A stretch of 55,080 bases of DNA from Fundidesulfovibrio putealis DSM 16056 (GCF_000429325.1 NZ_KE386885.1:95100-150179), one strand, 5' to 3'; positions 17,622-27,916 are shown, numbered from the stretch's first letter. Numbers and translations are program-made. The notes: a model not told the origin generated them from the sequence alone.

Positions 17622-17771
17622 AGGGGCTCCCGGCTTATGGGGCGCGAACACCCGACCCAGACGTGGGAACGCGCGAAGCGCGTGCATGGTCCGGATTTAT
17701 GGCCGGGGAGGGCGAATGTAAAGCATTGGCGCAACAGCCCTGGCGGAGGCGCAGGCTGGCCGAAGGCCTGC

Positions 17772-18410
17772 CTACTTCTGCTGGCTGTCCAGGGTCAGGC
17801 TGAAGGCCACGGCGTAGAGGTGGTGGAAAAAGTCCACGTACTCGATGGACACCGTGTCCGGCACGCTGATGCGCGAGGGAGCGAAGGTGATGATGCCGCG
17901 CACGCCTGCGTCCACCAGGTAGTTGGCGGCGCGCTGGGCGCGTTCCGGCGGGGTGGTGATGATGCCGATCTCGATGCCGAGCTCCTCGCACTTCTCCTTC
18001 AGGCGGCGCGAACAGATGACCTCCAGCCCGGAGACCTCCTCGCCGATCTTGAAGGGGTCGCAGTCGAAAGCGCCCACGATGTGGAAGCCCCGGCGCTGGA
18101 AATCCTGGTGGCGCAAAAGCGCCTTGCCCAGGTTGCCCACGCCGACCAGCGCGGCCTTCCAGACGCGGTCCACGCCCAGGGCCTGCTTGATGGAGGAGAT
18201 GAGGTCCTGGACGAAGTAGCCGACGCCGCGAACGCCGAACTCGCCAAAATAGGCCAGATCCTTGCGGATCTGAGAGGGGTTCACGTTGCAGGCCTTGGCC
18301 AGCACCTCGGAAGAGAGCACCTCGGAACCTTCGCGGCGGAAGGTTTCCAGTACCTGGATGTACAGCGCCAGCCGCTGGATGGTGGCGCGGGGGATGTGCT
18401 CGCTTTTCAC
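17772..18410 (-). CDS. rex: Redox-sensing transcriptional repressor Rex
   Basis: 212 aa from a GTG start. N-terminal winged helix with SQIRKDLAYFGEFGVRGVGY (about 46-66), then a Rossmann domain with VGVGNLGKALL (90-99) for NAD(H), and the C-terminal swapped helix with EYVDFFHHLYAVAF. Rex represses fermentation and energy genes until NADH rises. It lies about 80 bp after atpE on the same strand beyond a terminator, so it is transcribed through partial read-through or its own promoter. A candidate Rex operator lies in front of this F0 operon at 20516-20533. Confidence 0.95.
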   Translation of the reverse strand: MKSEHIPRATIQRLALYIQVLETFRREGSEVLSSEVLAKACNVNPSQIRKDLAYFGEFGVRGVGYFVQDLISSIKQALGVDRVWKAALVGVGNLGKALLRHQDFQRRGFHIVGAFDCDPFKIGEEVSGLEVICSRRLKEKCEELGIEIGIITTPPERAQRAANYLVDAGVRGIITFAPSRISVPDTVSIEYVDFFHHLYAVAFSLTLDSQQK

Positions 18411-18451
18411 GGATATGGTTTTCGCATGTGGGTGATGTGTGAAGAAAAAAC

Positions 18452-18473
18452 GGGAGGCCCGTGTGGGCCTCCC
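18452..18473 (-). terminator. Rho-independent terminator of the F0 operon
   Basis: GGGAGGCCC/GGGCCTCCC nine-bp stem with a 4-nt loop, 16 bp after the atpE stop, followed on the minus strand by CGTTTTTTC. It separates atpE from rex. Confidence 0.85.
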
Positions 18474-18488
18474 GCGAGGAACCGATGC

Positions 18489-19552
<1,064 letters not shown>

Positions 19553-19556
19553 GTTC

Positions 19557-19976
19557 CTAGGCCTCCTTCACGCTGTTAGCCCCGGACCTTCGAAAGGCCC
19601 CCCACACCAGAATAGTCACCATTACCGTGGACATGCCGGCCAGGATCGCCCAAACGGGCCATGCTGCCGCCACGATCATCGCGTATAAACCGGCGCCTGT
19701 TACGGAAAGGCGCACAAAAAACCTGAAGAACGTCCCGCCCACTGCTCCAGCCGCGCTGGCGAGCAATCCCTGGGCGAAACGGATCAGCCACCAGAAATTC
19801 ACCGTGATCAGAAGCGCACCACAAGCGTAGGCCACTCCCCATTCACCAAGTTCCGACACGGACAGCGCCATGAGGCTCGTGAAAAGAGCCATGATGATCT
19901 GGTCGCGCATCAGGGTTCGCCCTTCGGGGTGGGTGAAGCCTATCCGCAGGAGCATCCGGTCAAGAAAGCTACGCAT
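19557..19976 (-). CDS. atpI: ATP synthase subunit I-like protein
   Basis: 139 aa with four membrane helices in the ATP synthase I chain pattern (ELGEWGVAYACGALLITVNF, FRFFVRLSVTGAGLYAM). Family members act in c-ring assembly. Start at 19976 (MRSFLDRML) has GGGAGGTT upstream and overlaps the atpZ stop; the frame further upstream is only a mirror of atpZ. Four bases before the atpB start region. Confidence 0.85.
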   Translation of the reverse strand: MRSFLDRMLLRIGFTHPEGRTLMRDQIIMALFTSLMALSVSELGEWGVAYACGALLITVNFWWLIRFAQGLLASAAGAVGGTFFRFFVRLSVTGAGLYAMIVAAAWPVWAILAGMSTVMVTILVWGAFRRSGANSVKEA

Positions 19977-20364
19977 CGCCAGAACCTCCCGCGCCGGGTT
20001 TTTGGCCCTGCGTGCGTTCCGGCGCGTCCTGCCCGGGTTGCGCCGCCTTCTCTTCCGTGGCGTTACCTTCCGTGGCCTTCGCATCCGTGGCTGCCGGAGA
20101 ATCCCCGGCGGCCTTGGAGCTGGCGGCGGCGCCCACCGTCTGGGACCGCTCCATCTTCATGGCGTCGCGGTACATGTGGCGGAAACCCGCCACGATGCCC
20201 ATGAGCAGCCAGAAGATCAGGCCCCAGGGCTCGGTGTGGAACCACTTGTCGCAGTAGTATCCCATCACCAGCCCCACCACCGTGTGGGCCACGAAGTTGG
20301 TGCCCATGGTGGCGGCCTTCTCGATGCCGTCCCAGGTGTCTTTATTCCTGTTCTTAAAGATCAT
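19969..20364 (-). CDS. atpZ: AtpZ-like F0 accessory protein
   Basis: 131 aa. Two transmembrane helices (FVAHTVVGLVMGYYCDKWF and GLIFWLLMGIVAGFRHMY) in the AtpZ/ATPase gene 1 pattern, then an unusually long Ala/Glu/Lys-rich tail of about 55 residues (SSKAAGDSPAATDAKATEGN). GGAGGA lies six bases before the ATG at 20364; the ATG at 20370 is too close to it. First gene of the operon, overlapping atpI by eight bases. Confidence 0.82.
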   Translation of the reverse strand: MIFKNRNKDTWDGIEKAATMGTNFVAHTVVGLVMGYYCDKWFHTEPWGLIFWLLMGIVAGFRHMYRDAMKMERSQTVGAAASSKAAGDSPAATDAKATEGNATEEKAAQPGQDAPERTQGQKPGAGGSGDA

Positions 20365-20515
20365 CCGCATTCCTCCGGCCGGCAGCCGGTCAGCCGCGGT
20401 ACTCGTGCATTGCTTCACAAGTGCGGCTGGCCTAGCACAGGCGCGATGATTTCGTCAACGCATCTGACCCCTACGGCCGGGATTTTTCACGAGTTTTTTT
20501 CATGTTCGGGGGACT

Positions 20516-20533
20516 ATGTTCCAAAAAGAACAA
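20516..20533. promoter_or_regulatory. Candidate Rex operator upstream of atpZ
   Basis: On the minus strand the site reads TTGTTCTTTTTGGAACAT, i.e. TTGTT-N8-AACAT with the dyad TGTTC/GAACA, one base off the TTGTT-N8-AACAA Rex consensus form. It is about 150 bp before atpZ, in an AT-rich patch of an otherwise GC-rich region that would suit a promoter. The rest of the gap 20365-20699 shows no gene. Pattern match only. Confidence 0.45.
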
Positions 20534-20699
20534 ATCAACAGAGCAACTTGTGCCGTTTGCAACAAGGTCCGGCCCATGAACCCGCGCGCGTTTCCGGCTG
20601 GGGCCACCCCTACGTCAGGCCAGCGCAAAAGGAAATCCCCCCTGCCGGCCGCGCCCGAGGGATCCGCATGCGCGCGCCGTTGGTGCGCGTCCTGGCCCC

Positions 20700-22271
20700 T
20701 CAGCCCGTGGCCCGGACCACCACCAGGGTGGCGTCGTCCTCCAGGCTGATGCCCGCAAACTCGTGCAGGCGGGCGAACACCTCGTCCAGCACCGCCCGTG
20801 CCCCCTGGTGCGCCCTGGCGCGCACGGCGTCCATCAGGCGGGCCTTGCCGAACATTTCGCCTGCGGCGCTTCGCGCCTCCCAGATGCCGTCCGTGCCGAT
20901 AACGAGAACCTGCCCCGTCCGAAGCGCCACGGCCCGGACCTCCTCGAACGGCGCGTCCTGGATGATTCCCAGGGCCATGCCCCGCCCGCCCAGCTCCTGG
21001 AAGCCGTCCGTATCCGGATCGTAGAGCAGGGCCGGGTCATGTCCGGCGCGCACCCAGCCCAGGCCCCCGTCCGGGCAGATCTCCATGAGCATGAGCGTCA
21101 TGAACCGGCCCGTCTGGCCGGTGTCGCGGCAGAGGTGGGCGTTCAGGTCGCGCACCACGTCCAGGAGGCTCCCCGGCTGGGCGGCCCGCATGCGCAGGAA
21201 GCCGCGCGCCGTGGTCATGAGCAGGGCCGCGTCCAGGCCATGGCCGGTCACGTCGCCCACCGCCGCCCGGAAGCAGCCCGCGCGGGACAAGTCGTCCTCC
21301 AGGTAGTCGAAATAGTCGCCCCCGGCGTACTGGCTGGGTTCGCTGGAACCGGCCACGTCCAGCGCGTGCACGCGGGGCGGGCCGGAAGGCATGAGGCTTC
21401 GCTGCACCTCGGAGGCCAGGGCCAGGGCCTTCTTGCTCTCGGTCATGTCCGAGATGAAGGCCACGTTGCCTACGGCCGTCCCGTCCTGGCAGCGCAGGAC
21501 GTTGCCGTGGATCAGCACCGGGACGGCGTGCCCGTCCGCGTGCAGCAGCGTGCCCTCGAAGGTGCGGTAGTCCCTGGACAGCAGGTGCTCCAGGTTGCGC
21601 TCCAGATATTCGCGGAAATCGGGCGTGCCGAGGTCTGCCGGGGTGCGCCCCAGGATTTCCTCGCGCGACCTGCCGACCATCCGGCAGGAGGCCTCGTTCA
21701 CCTCAAGGATCACCAGATTCTTGTCCATGTAGACGAAGCCCTCGCCAGCGGTCTCCAGGATGCGACGGTGGCGGACTTCGCTTGCGGACAGGGCCTCCTC
21801 CGCCAGCTTGCGCGCGGTGATGTCCACGGTGACGCCGTCGATGAGCTGCCGCCCGCCGGAATCCCTGTACAGGCGGATGTTGGCCAGTCCCCATACCGGA
21901 GTCCCGTCCGCGCGCTTCAGGTGCACCTCGCGGTTGGTCACGGAGCCGTGTTCGAGCAATTCCGCCACCATGGCGTCGCGCAGCCCCGGCTCCATGTAGT
22001 GTTGCAAGGCAAAATTTTCGATGGGCAGCATGTCCTCAACGGACGCGTAGCCGAGCATGGCCGCAAAAGCGGGGTTGGCCGTCACGATGCGCCCGTCCAG
22101 CGTCCCCTCGTACATGCCCTGCACGGCGTTCTCGAACATGGAGTTCATGTGCGCGGCGGCTTCCGCAAGCCCGCCAAGCACCGCCCTGGCCGGATCGTCC
22201 GGGGACATACCGCGCAGGATCGTCCCTGCCTGTTCGATCAGGCGGGAGGCGTCGGAGATGAAGGCGCACAT
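20700..22271 (-). CDS. PAS-PAS-PP2C (SpoIIE/RsbU-type) protein serine phosphatase
   Basis: 523 aa. Two PAS domains (about 45-165 and 165-290: ENAVQGMYEGTLDGRIVTANPAF and LETAGEGFVYMDKNLVILEVN), then a PP2C phosphatase domain from about 310 with metal-ligand motifs AGGDYFDYL and VGDVTGHGLDAALLMTTARG and a C-terminal EDDATLVVVR. Such proteins dephosphorylate anti-sigma-factor antagonists in response to sensed signals. Start at 22271 (MCAFISDASR) has AGGAAA upstream; the in-frame ATG at 22343 is less likely. Divergent from the lipoprotein gene. No partner STAS or kinase gene is in the window. Confidence 0.88.
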   Translation of the reverse strand: MCAFISDASRLIEQAGTILRGMSPDDPARAVLGGLAEAAAHMNSMFENAVQGMYEGTLDGRIVTANPAFAAMLGYASVEDMLPIENFALQHYMEPGLRDAMVAELLEHGSVTNREVHLKRADGTPVWGLANIRLYRDSGGRQLIDGVTVDITARKLAEEALSASEVRHRRILETAGEGFVYMDKNLVILEVNEASCRMVGRSREEILGRTPADLGTPDFREYLERNLEHLLSRDYRTFEGTLLHADGHAVPVLIHGNVLRCQDGTAVGNVAFISDMTESKKALALASEVQRSLMPSGPPRVHALDVAGSSEPSQYAGGDYFDYLEDDLSRAGCFRAAVGDVTGHGLDAALLMTTARGFLRMRAAQPGSLLDVVRDLNAHLCRDTGQTGRFMTLMLMEICPDGGLGWVRAGHDPALLYDPDTDGFQELGGRGMALGIIQDAPFEEVRAVALRTGQVLVIGTDGIWEARSAAGEMFGKARLMDAVRARAHQGARAVLDEVFARLHEFAGISLEDDATLVVVRATG

Positions 22272-22382
22272 GTTTCCTGCTATGCCCTTTTCGGACCGGA
22301 CGCGCAACGGCGCTCCTGCGTTCTTGCCCCCCGGGGGCTTCAAGGCTATGAACCCCGGAACATCCCGCTTTCAGGAATATTC

Positions 22383-23534
22383 ATGCCCACCAGCCAGCTG
22401 CCCCGCACGCTTGTATCGTCCACGACCCCCATGGCGTTCGCGCTGCTGGCCGTCGTCCTGCTCGGCGGTTGCTCGCTCGGCCCGGCCAAGCTCCCGGCCA
22501 CGCGCATGGACTACAACCTGGCCGTGCAGCGCTCCGCCAACGAGGAGATGCTCCTGAACCTTGTGCGCATGAAATATTTCGAGCAGCCCCTGTTTCTGCA
22601 GGTGGGCTCCATCGCCTCCAGCTTCAACTACAACGTGACCGGGACCGCCACCGGCACCTTCCCCGACCAGCGCGATTTCCTGCGCAGCATCTACTACAAC
22701 TATACTCCCAGCATCTCCGCCACCTACTCGGACTCCCCCACCGTGACCTACACGCCCTACCAGGGCCAGACCTACGCCCAGCAATTCCTGGCCGAAGTGG
22801 ACTTCGACCGCTTCGTGGTGCTCTACAAGTCCGGGTGGGACATCGAATACCTGCTGCGCGTGCTGGTGACCCGCCTGGGCCGCCTGGACCACTCCTTCGA
22901 CCCGCGCGTGGGCTATTTCGACCTGGAGGCCCACCGCCGCTTCCTGGAGCTGACGAAAATCATCGCGGACATGGACGACCGGGGCAACCTGGACATCGTG
23001 ACCGCCTCGCCCGGCAAGGACAAGGCCAACGTCACCCTAATGACGCTGCGCTTCGCAAGCGAAGCCGAGGCCGCGCGCGTGGCCGAGCTTACGGGCGAGG
23101 ACCTCAACCCCAAGCGCACGCCCCAGGGGCATCTGGTGGCCAAGGTGCGCCTCGTTCCGGTCAAGGAGCGCGAGCTGGCCCTGGAGCAGCAGGACGCGGG
23201 CGGCTTCCCCACGCTGGCCCTGGGCCTTCGCAACTGCCTGCGGGCCATGGACCTCCTGTCGCAGGGCATCGAGGCCCCCAAGGAGCTGGTGGCCAAAAAA
23301 GCCGCCTTCGACCTGCGCGAGCACTTCTCCGACGTCATGGACATCCGCTCCTCGCGCACCCGCCCGGAAGGCAGCTTCGTGGCCGTGAACCACGACGGCT
23401 GGTGGTACTCCATCCGGCGCGAGGACACCCGCTCCAAGGAAGTCTTCCAGCTGATGCTGAACCTCTTCGCCCTGCAATCCGCCGACCCGCCCAAGAACAC
23501 CCCGGTCTTGACCCTGCCCGTGGGCGGCAATTAG
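22383..23534 (+). CDS. Hypothetical lipoprotein, 383 aa
   Basis: Signal peptide with lipobox LLGGC (Cys30), so it is probably membrane-anchored. The body begins MDYNLAVQRSANEEMLLNLVRMKYFEQPLFLQVGSI and includes a Tyr/Thr-rich stretch (YYNYTPSISATYSDSPTVTY) and a C-terminal WWYSIRREDTRSKEVFQLMLNLFAL. I recognise no named family. ATG at 22383 follows TCAGGAAT. It ends 35 bp before hisI on the same strand; a functional link to hisI is unlikely. Confidence 0.82.
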   Translation: MPTSQLPRTLVSSTTPMAFALLAVVLLGGCSLGPAKLPATRMDYNLAVQRSANEEMLLNLVRMKYFEQPLFLQVGSIASSFNYNVTGTATGTFPDQRDFLRSIYYNYTPSISATYSDSPTVTYTPYQGQTYAQQFLAEVDFDRFVVLYKSGWDIEYLLRVLVTRLGRLDHSFDPRVGYFDLEAHRRFLELTKIIADMDDRGNLDIVTASPGKDKANVTLMTLRFASEAEAARVAELTGEDLNPKRTPQGHLVAKVRLVPVKERELALEQQDAGGFPTLALGLRNCLRAMDLLSQGIEAPKELVAKKAAFDLREHFSDVMDIRSSRTRPEGSFVAVNHDGWWYSIRREDTRSKEVFQLMLNLFALQSADPPKNTPVLTLPVGGN

Positions 23535-23569
23535 GGTGGCTTCTTCATACCACGCTTCAAGGATGACAC

Positions 23570-23956
23570 ATGTTCAAACCTGATTTCGAAAAGGGCGGCG
23601 GCCTGATCCCGGCCATCGCCCAGGACGCCGCCACCGGCGAAGTGCTGATGCTGGCCTACATGAACGAACTGGCCTGGGAAAAGACCCTGGAAACCGGCGA
23701 GGTTCACTACTGGAGCCGCAGCCGCAGCAAACTCTGGCACAAGGGCGGCACCTCCGGCCACACCCAGAAGGTCAAGTCCATCCGCCTGGACTGCGACCGC
23801 GACGCCGTCGTCGTGCTGATCGAGCAGATCGGCGGCGCGGCCTGCCACACCGGCTACCGCTCCTGCTTCTTCAGCGAGCTCGGCCCGGACGGCGAGGCGC
23901 GCGAGTGCTCGCCCAAGGTGTTCGACCCCGAAAAAGTCTACGGGCCGGGGGCCTGA
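23570..23956 (+). CDS. hisI: Phosphoribosyl-AMP cyclohydrolase
   Basis: 128 aa, the usual size of the stand-alone cyclohydrolase without a HisE domain. It opens the purine ring of PR-AMP in histidine synthesis. Metal ligands are seen in LDCDRDAVV (the Asp/Cys cluster) and [13 protein letters not shown]. Preceded by AAGGATGACAC. Its TGA overlaps the cdsA ATG (TGATG). Confidence 0.95.
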   Translation: MFKPDFEKGGGLIPAIAQDAATGEVLMLAYMNELAWEKTLETGEVHYWSRSRSKLWHKGGTSGHTQKVKSIRLDCDRDAVVVLIEQIGGAACHTGYRSCFFSELGPDGEARECSPKVFDPEKVYGPGA

Positions 23957-24747
23957 TGGCGGCAAGCGCGCACCGCTCCCGCCTGTTGACCGCAGCCGTT
24001 GGCCTGCCCCTCTTGGCCGTGTGCGTCTGGCAGGGCGGCGGGTACATGTTCGCCGTGGTGCTGGCCGCATCCCTGGCCGGGCTCTGGGAGTGCCTGGGGC
24101 TCTTCCCTGGCGCGGGCATGTGTCTGCGCGGCTTGACCCTGGCGCTCGGCGCGGCCATGGTCTGGCTGGGCTGGCGCTTCGGCCCGGCAGCCGCCCTGGC
24201 CGTGCCCCTGGCCGCGTTCTGGCTGGAGGAGTTGGCCCGGCTGGCCCACGCCCCGTTGGGCGGTCCAAATGGCCCTCCCCGCTGGCTGCTGGCGGCCTCG
24301 CTCTTGTACGTTCCGGGCAGCCTCCAGTTCCTGACCTCCTTCACCCCCGGCGAGACCGCCCTGGTGATGGCCGTGGTCATGGCCACGGACACCGGCGCCT
24401 ACTACGCGGGCCACGCCATCGGCGGACCCAAGATCTGGCCGTCCGTGTCGCCCAAGAAGACCTGGGCCGGAAGCTTCGGCGGCCTCGCGGCAACGCTTGT
24501 CGTGTGTCTGGCCGTGGGCGCGCTCTGGGGACAGGCCTCCTTGTGGGCCTTCGCGGCGCTTGGCCTCTGCATGTCCGTGGCCTCCCAGATGGGCGACTTC
24601 ATGGAGTCTTCTTTGAAGCGCTCCGCCGACATCAAGGACTCCGGCGCCCTGCTGCCCGGCCACGGCGGCATCCTGGACCGCATCGACGGCCTCCTCCCCG
24701 CAATTCTCGTGTACGCCCTGGCGCGCACCATGGCCCACTACCTATGA
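23956..24747 (+). CDS. cdsA: Phosphatidate cytidylyltransferase (CDP-diacylglycerol synthase)
   Basis: 263-aa membrane protein with about seven helices. It makes CDP-diacylglycerol for phospholipids. The C-terminal signature is intact: SPKKTWAGSFGG, GDFMESSLKR, IKDSGALLPGHGGILDRIDGLL. ATG overlaps the hisI stop, and its TGA overlaps the dxr ATG (ATGA). An undecaprenyl diphosphate synthase gene often precedes cdsA in other bacteria; hisI takes that place here. Confidence 0.94.
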   Translation: MAASAHRSRLLTAAVGLPLLAVCVWQGGGYMFAVVLAASLAGLWECLGLFPGAGMCLRGLTLALGAAMVWLGWRFGPAAALAVPLAAFWLEELARLAHAPLGGPNGPPRWLLAASLLYVPGSLQFLTSFTPGETALVMAVVMATDTGAYYAGHAIGGPKIWPSVSPKKTWAGSFGGLAATLVVCLAVGALWGQASLWAFAALGLCMSVASQMGDFMESSLKRSADIKDSGALLPGHGGILDRIDGLLPAILVYALARTMAHYL

Positions 24748-25955
24748 TCGACTACATCTCCGCCCTCCCCGGGGCCACCGGCCTGCCCCCCTTCCCCCGG
24801 CGTCTGTGCGTCTTGGGGTCCACCGGTTCCATCGGCGAGTCCGCCCTGGCCGTGGTGGACGACCATCCCGGCCAGTTCGAAGTGCTCGCCCTGGCTGGCG
24901 CTCGCAACGTCATGCGTCTGGCCGAACAGGCCGCGCGGTTTCGTCCCCGCTATCTGGCCGTACTGGACGAGGCCGGAGCCGCATCGCTCAAGAGCATGCT
25001 CCCCTCCGGCTACAGCCCGGAGATTCTCTGCGGCCCCGACGCCTATGTCACCCTGGCCTCCCTGCCTGACGTGCAGGTGGTGCTCTCGGCCATCGTGGGC
25101 GCGGCAGGTCTTCCGCCGACGCTGGCCGCCGCCAAGTCCGGAAAAATCATCGCCCTGGCCAACAAGGAATCACTGGTGCTGGCCGGGCATCTGATCCGCC
25201 GGGCCTGCCGCGAGTCCGGGGCAGTGGTACTGCCCGTGGACTCCGAGCACAACGCGCTCTTTCAATCCTTGGCCGGGCACAACGGCGACGACGTGGACCA
25301 CCTGATCCTCACGGCTTCCGGCGGCCCCTTCCGCGACTGGCCCAGCGCCGATCTGGCCAACGCCACCGCAGCCCAGGCCCTCAAGCACCCCAACTGGTCC
25401 ATGGGCGCGAAAATCAGCATCGACTCGGCCACGCTCATGAACAAGGGGCTGGAGGTCATCGAGGCCTGCTGGCTCTACGGCCTGCCCGAGGACCGCGTGA
25501 AGGTGCTGGTGCACCCGCAGTCCATCGTGCACTCCCTGGCCGCCTACCGCGACGGCTCCCTCCTGGCCCAGATGGGCCAGCCCGACATGCGCATCGCCAT
25601 CGCCTACTGTCTGTGCTATCCGTTGCGCCTGCCGCTGAAGATTGCGCCCCTGGACCTTGCGGCTCTGGGCACGCTGACCTTCCGCGAGCCGCGCACCGAC
25701 GACTTTCCCTGCCTTGATCTCGCGCGGCGCGCCGTGGCCGCGAGCCCGGCACATTGCGTGGCCCTGAACGCCGCCAACGAGGTGGCCGTGGAGCTGTTCC
25801 TGGCCGGGCGCATCGGCTTTTCAGACATCGCGCGCGCCGTGGAATGGGCGCTTGCGCGGCAAGAATCACTGGACGATCCCGATTTCATGACCATAATGGA
25901 GGTTGACCTGGCCGTCCGAAGTACGGTGGCCACATACCTCACAGGAACCACATGA
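24744..25955 (+). CDS. dxr: 1-deoxy-D-xylulose-5-phosphate reductoisomerase
   Basis: 403 aa. MEP-pathway enzyme converting DXP to MEP with NADPH. N-terminal LGSTGSIGESALAV binds NADPH; ANKESLVLAG, PVDSEHNALFQ (metal Asp/Glu), SASGGPFRD-like LTASGGPFRD, and HPNWSMGAKISIDSATLMNKGLEVIEA are the catalytic segments. ATGA overlaps at both ends tie it to cdsA and rseP. Confidence 0.96.
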   Translation: MIDYISALPGATGLPPFPRRLCVLGSTGSIGESALAVVDDHPGQFEVLALAGARNVMRLAEQAARFRPRYLAVLDEAGAASLKSMLPSGYSPEILCGPDAYVTLASLPDVQVVLSAIVGAAGLPPTLAAAKSGKIIALANKESLVLAGHLIRRACRESGAVVLPVDSEHNALFQSLAGHNGDDVDHLILTASGGPFRDWPSADLANATAAQALKHPNWSMGAKISIDSATLMNKGLEVIEACWLYGLPEDRVKVLVHPQSIVHSLAAYRDGSLLAQMGQPDMRIAIAYCLCYPLRLPLKIAPLDLAALGTLTFREPRTDDFPCLDLARRAVAASPAHCVALNAANEVAVELFLAGRIGFSDIARAVEWALARQESLDDPDFMTIMEVDLAVRSTVATYLTGTT

Positions 25956-27043
25956 TCGACTTTCTGGGCAAGGCCCTCTCCTTCGTCGTCGTCATCGGCG
26001 TGCTCATCTTCATCCACGAACTCGGGCACTTCCTGGTGGCCCGCTTCTTCGGAATGGGCGTGCGCGTGTTCTCACTGGGCTTCGGCCCCAAACTGCTGTC
26101 CTTCACTTCAGGCCCCACCGAGTACCGCGTCAGCCTAATCCCCCTGGGCGGCTACGTGCAGCTGGTGGCCCAGGACTCCGAGGACGACGAGACAGTCGTC
26201 GGATTCCACCCCAGCACATGGTTCATCCGCCGCCCCTCCTGGCAGCGCATGCTGGTGGTGGCCGCCGGGCCACTGTTCAACCTGGCGCTGGCCTGGGCGC
26301 TCTACGCATCCATGTTCTACACCAGCGGACGCTTCGAGACGCCCGCCGCCGTGGGACAGGTCAACGCCGCCAGCGCCGCCGAACGCGCGGGCATGCAGGC
26401 CGGGGACGCCATCCTCACCGTGGACGGCCAGTCCGTACAATACTTCCGCGAGCTCCAGGCCCGCGTGGAGGCCAGCAAGGGCGCGCCCCTCAAGCTGACC
26501 CTCAAGCGCGGGACCGAAACCCTGGACGTCACCGTCACGCCGGACATCATCGCCCAGAAGAACCTCTTCGGCGAGGACATCAAGAAACCCATCCTGGGCA
26601 TCCGGTCCACCCAGGAGTCCGTCAACATCCCCCTGGGTTTCGTCGCTTCGGTCTCTGAAGGCCTCAAGCAGACCTGGGAAGTCACCGCCCTCACCGGGCA
26701 GGTGTTCTGGAAGCTGGTGCAGGGGATCGTGCCCATGTCCTCCATCGGCGGCCCCATCATGATCGCGGAGCTTGTGGGCAAGCAGTCCGAGCAGGGACTC
26801 GCGCATCTGGCGGCGCTGACAGCCATGATCAGCGTGAACCTGGCCATTCTGAACCTGTTGCCCATCCCGGTGCTGGACGGCGGGCATATCCTGTTTTTTG
26901 CCCTGGAGACCCTGCTGCGCCGCCCCGTGCCGGAACGAATCCGCGCCGTGACCACCAAGATCGGCTTCGTGCTGCTCATGGCGCTCATGCTCACGGCCAC
27001 CGCCAACGATATCATCCGGCTGGTGACGGGCGTCGGCAAGTGA
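25952..27043 (+). CDS. rseP: Site-2 intramembrane zinc metalloprotease RseP
   Basis: 363 aa. HELGH (His22-Glu23-His26) in the first helix, one PDZ domain (about 130-215: AAERAGMQAGDAILTVDGQSVQ), and the third ligand in IPVLDGGHILFF near residue 310. It cleaves anti-sigma factors or signal-peptide remnants within the membrane. Single PDZ rather than the two of E. coli, as in many bacteria. Overlaps dxr and tsaB by four bases. Confidence 0.95.
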   Translation: MIDFLGKALSFVVVIGVLIFIHELGHFLVARFFGMGVRVFSLGFGPKLLSFTSGPTEYRVSLIPLGGYVQLVAQDSEDDETVVGFHPSTWFIRRPSWQRMLVVAAGPLFNLALAWALYASMFYTSGRFETPAAVGQVNAASAAERAGMQAGDAILTVDGQSVQYFRELQARVEASKGAPLKLTLKRGTETLDVTVTPDIIAQKNLFGEDIKKPILGIRSTQESVNIPLGFVASVSEGLKQTWEVTALTGQVFWKLVQGIVPMSSIGGPIMIAELVGKQSEQGLAHLAALTAMISVNLAILNLLPIPVLDGGHILFFALETLLRRPVPERIRAVTTKIGFVLLMALMLTATANDIIRLVTGVGK

Positions 27044-27780
27044 TCCTGATCGTCAACACCGCCGAGGAGACCCTCCAGGCGCTCCTGGTCCAGGACGGCC
27101 GCGTCCTGGACAGCTTCCAGGAGCCCTGCTCCGGGCGCATGAACGAGGTGATGGGGCCAGCCGTGGAGCGCCTGCTCTCCGGCCCCGGCCTTTCATCTCT
27201 CACTGCCCTGGCCTGCGTACGCGGCCCCGGCAGCTTCACCGGCCTGCGCCTTGGCCTGGCCTACTGCCACGGCCTGAGCCTCGCGCGGGAACTCCCCATG
27301 GCCGGGCTGGACCATCTGCCGCTTTTGGCCGACTCCGCTTTCGAAGCGGGCCAGACCTTCGACGAAGTGCACGTGCTCACGCACTCGCGCACAGCGCGCG
27401 TCTATCATCAGGCCTTCGCCCCAGGCCCCGAGGCGCTCTCGCCGCCGCGCGATCTGACCGCGCAGGCCGCCTGCGACCTGATCGCCGCACGCGCCGACGC
27501 CCCCGCCCGCAAGATCGCCCTGCTCGGCACAGGGCTGCGCCGCAACGCAGCCGCGTTCGCGCCCCTGGCCGACCTCGGCCACGTGACGCTTATGGACCTG
27601 GAAGTGCCGTCGCAGCAGGCGCTTGTGCGCGCCGCCCAGGTCGCGAGCTATGACGGCCCGCCCGTGGAAGCCTGCTATCTGCGCGGCTCCGACGCCGAGG
27701 AGAACCTCGCCGCCATCGCCGCAGGGCGGGGACTGAGCGAAGCCGAGGCTCTGGCGCGCATGGAAGAGGCGATGAAGTAG
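27040..27780 (+). CDS. tsaB: tRNA threonylcarbamoyladenosine synthesis protein TsaB
   Basis: 246 aa, inactive paralogue of TsaD that holds the t6A complex together. Starts MILIVNTAEETLQALLV from GTG, overlapping the rseP TGA (GTGA). The signature ACVRGPGSFTGLRLGLAYCHGLS is intact. Last gene of the hisI-cdsA-dxr-rseP-tsaB run; a composite repeat module begins immediately after it. Confidence 0.93.
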   Translation: MILIVNTAEETLQALLVQDGRVLDSFQEPCSGRMNEVMGPAVERLLSGPGLSSLTALACVRGPGSFTGLRLGLAYCHGLSLARELPMAGLDHLPLLADSAFEAGQTFDEVHVLTHSRTARVYHQAFAPGPEALSPPRDLTAQAACDLIAARADAPARKIALLGTGLRRNAAAFAPLADLGHVTLMDLEVPSQQALVRAAQVASYDGPPVEACYLRGSDAEENLAAIAAGRGLSEAEALARMEEAMK

Positions 27781-27783
27781 GAG

Positions 27784-27845
27784 TGTCGGGCTCCGCCCGA
27801 ACCCGCCAGGGCTCTGCCCTGGACCCGGCAGGGGAGAGTCAAACG
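27784..27845 (+). repeat. Row of short hairpins 3' of tsaB
   Basis: TCGGGCTCCGCCCGA-like and CCAGGGCTCTGCCCTGG hairpins separated by ACCCG spacers begin four bases after the tsaB stop, then GCACCCGGCT and TTCGCTTCGCGTCGTG lead to the long hairpin. Same order and orientation relative to the gene as after the glycosyltransferase (250-358). Confidence 0.65.
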
Positions 27846-27916
27846 CACTCTTGGCCCTGCACCCGGCTCTTCGCTTCGCGTCGTGTACGGGAGGCTTGAG
27901 GCGGGACGGGCCTGAT

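Noticed and set aside
18411-18440. Rex operator directly before rex
   Set aside because: TTCGCA and TGTGAA are 11 bp apart but the arms do not match the Rex consensus; treated as chance.
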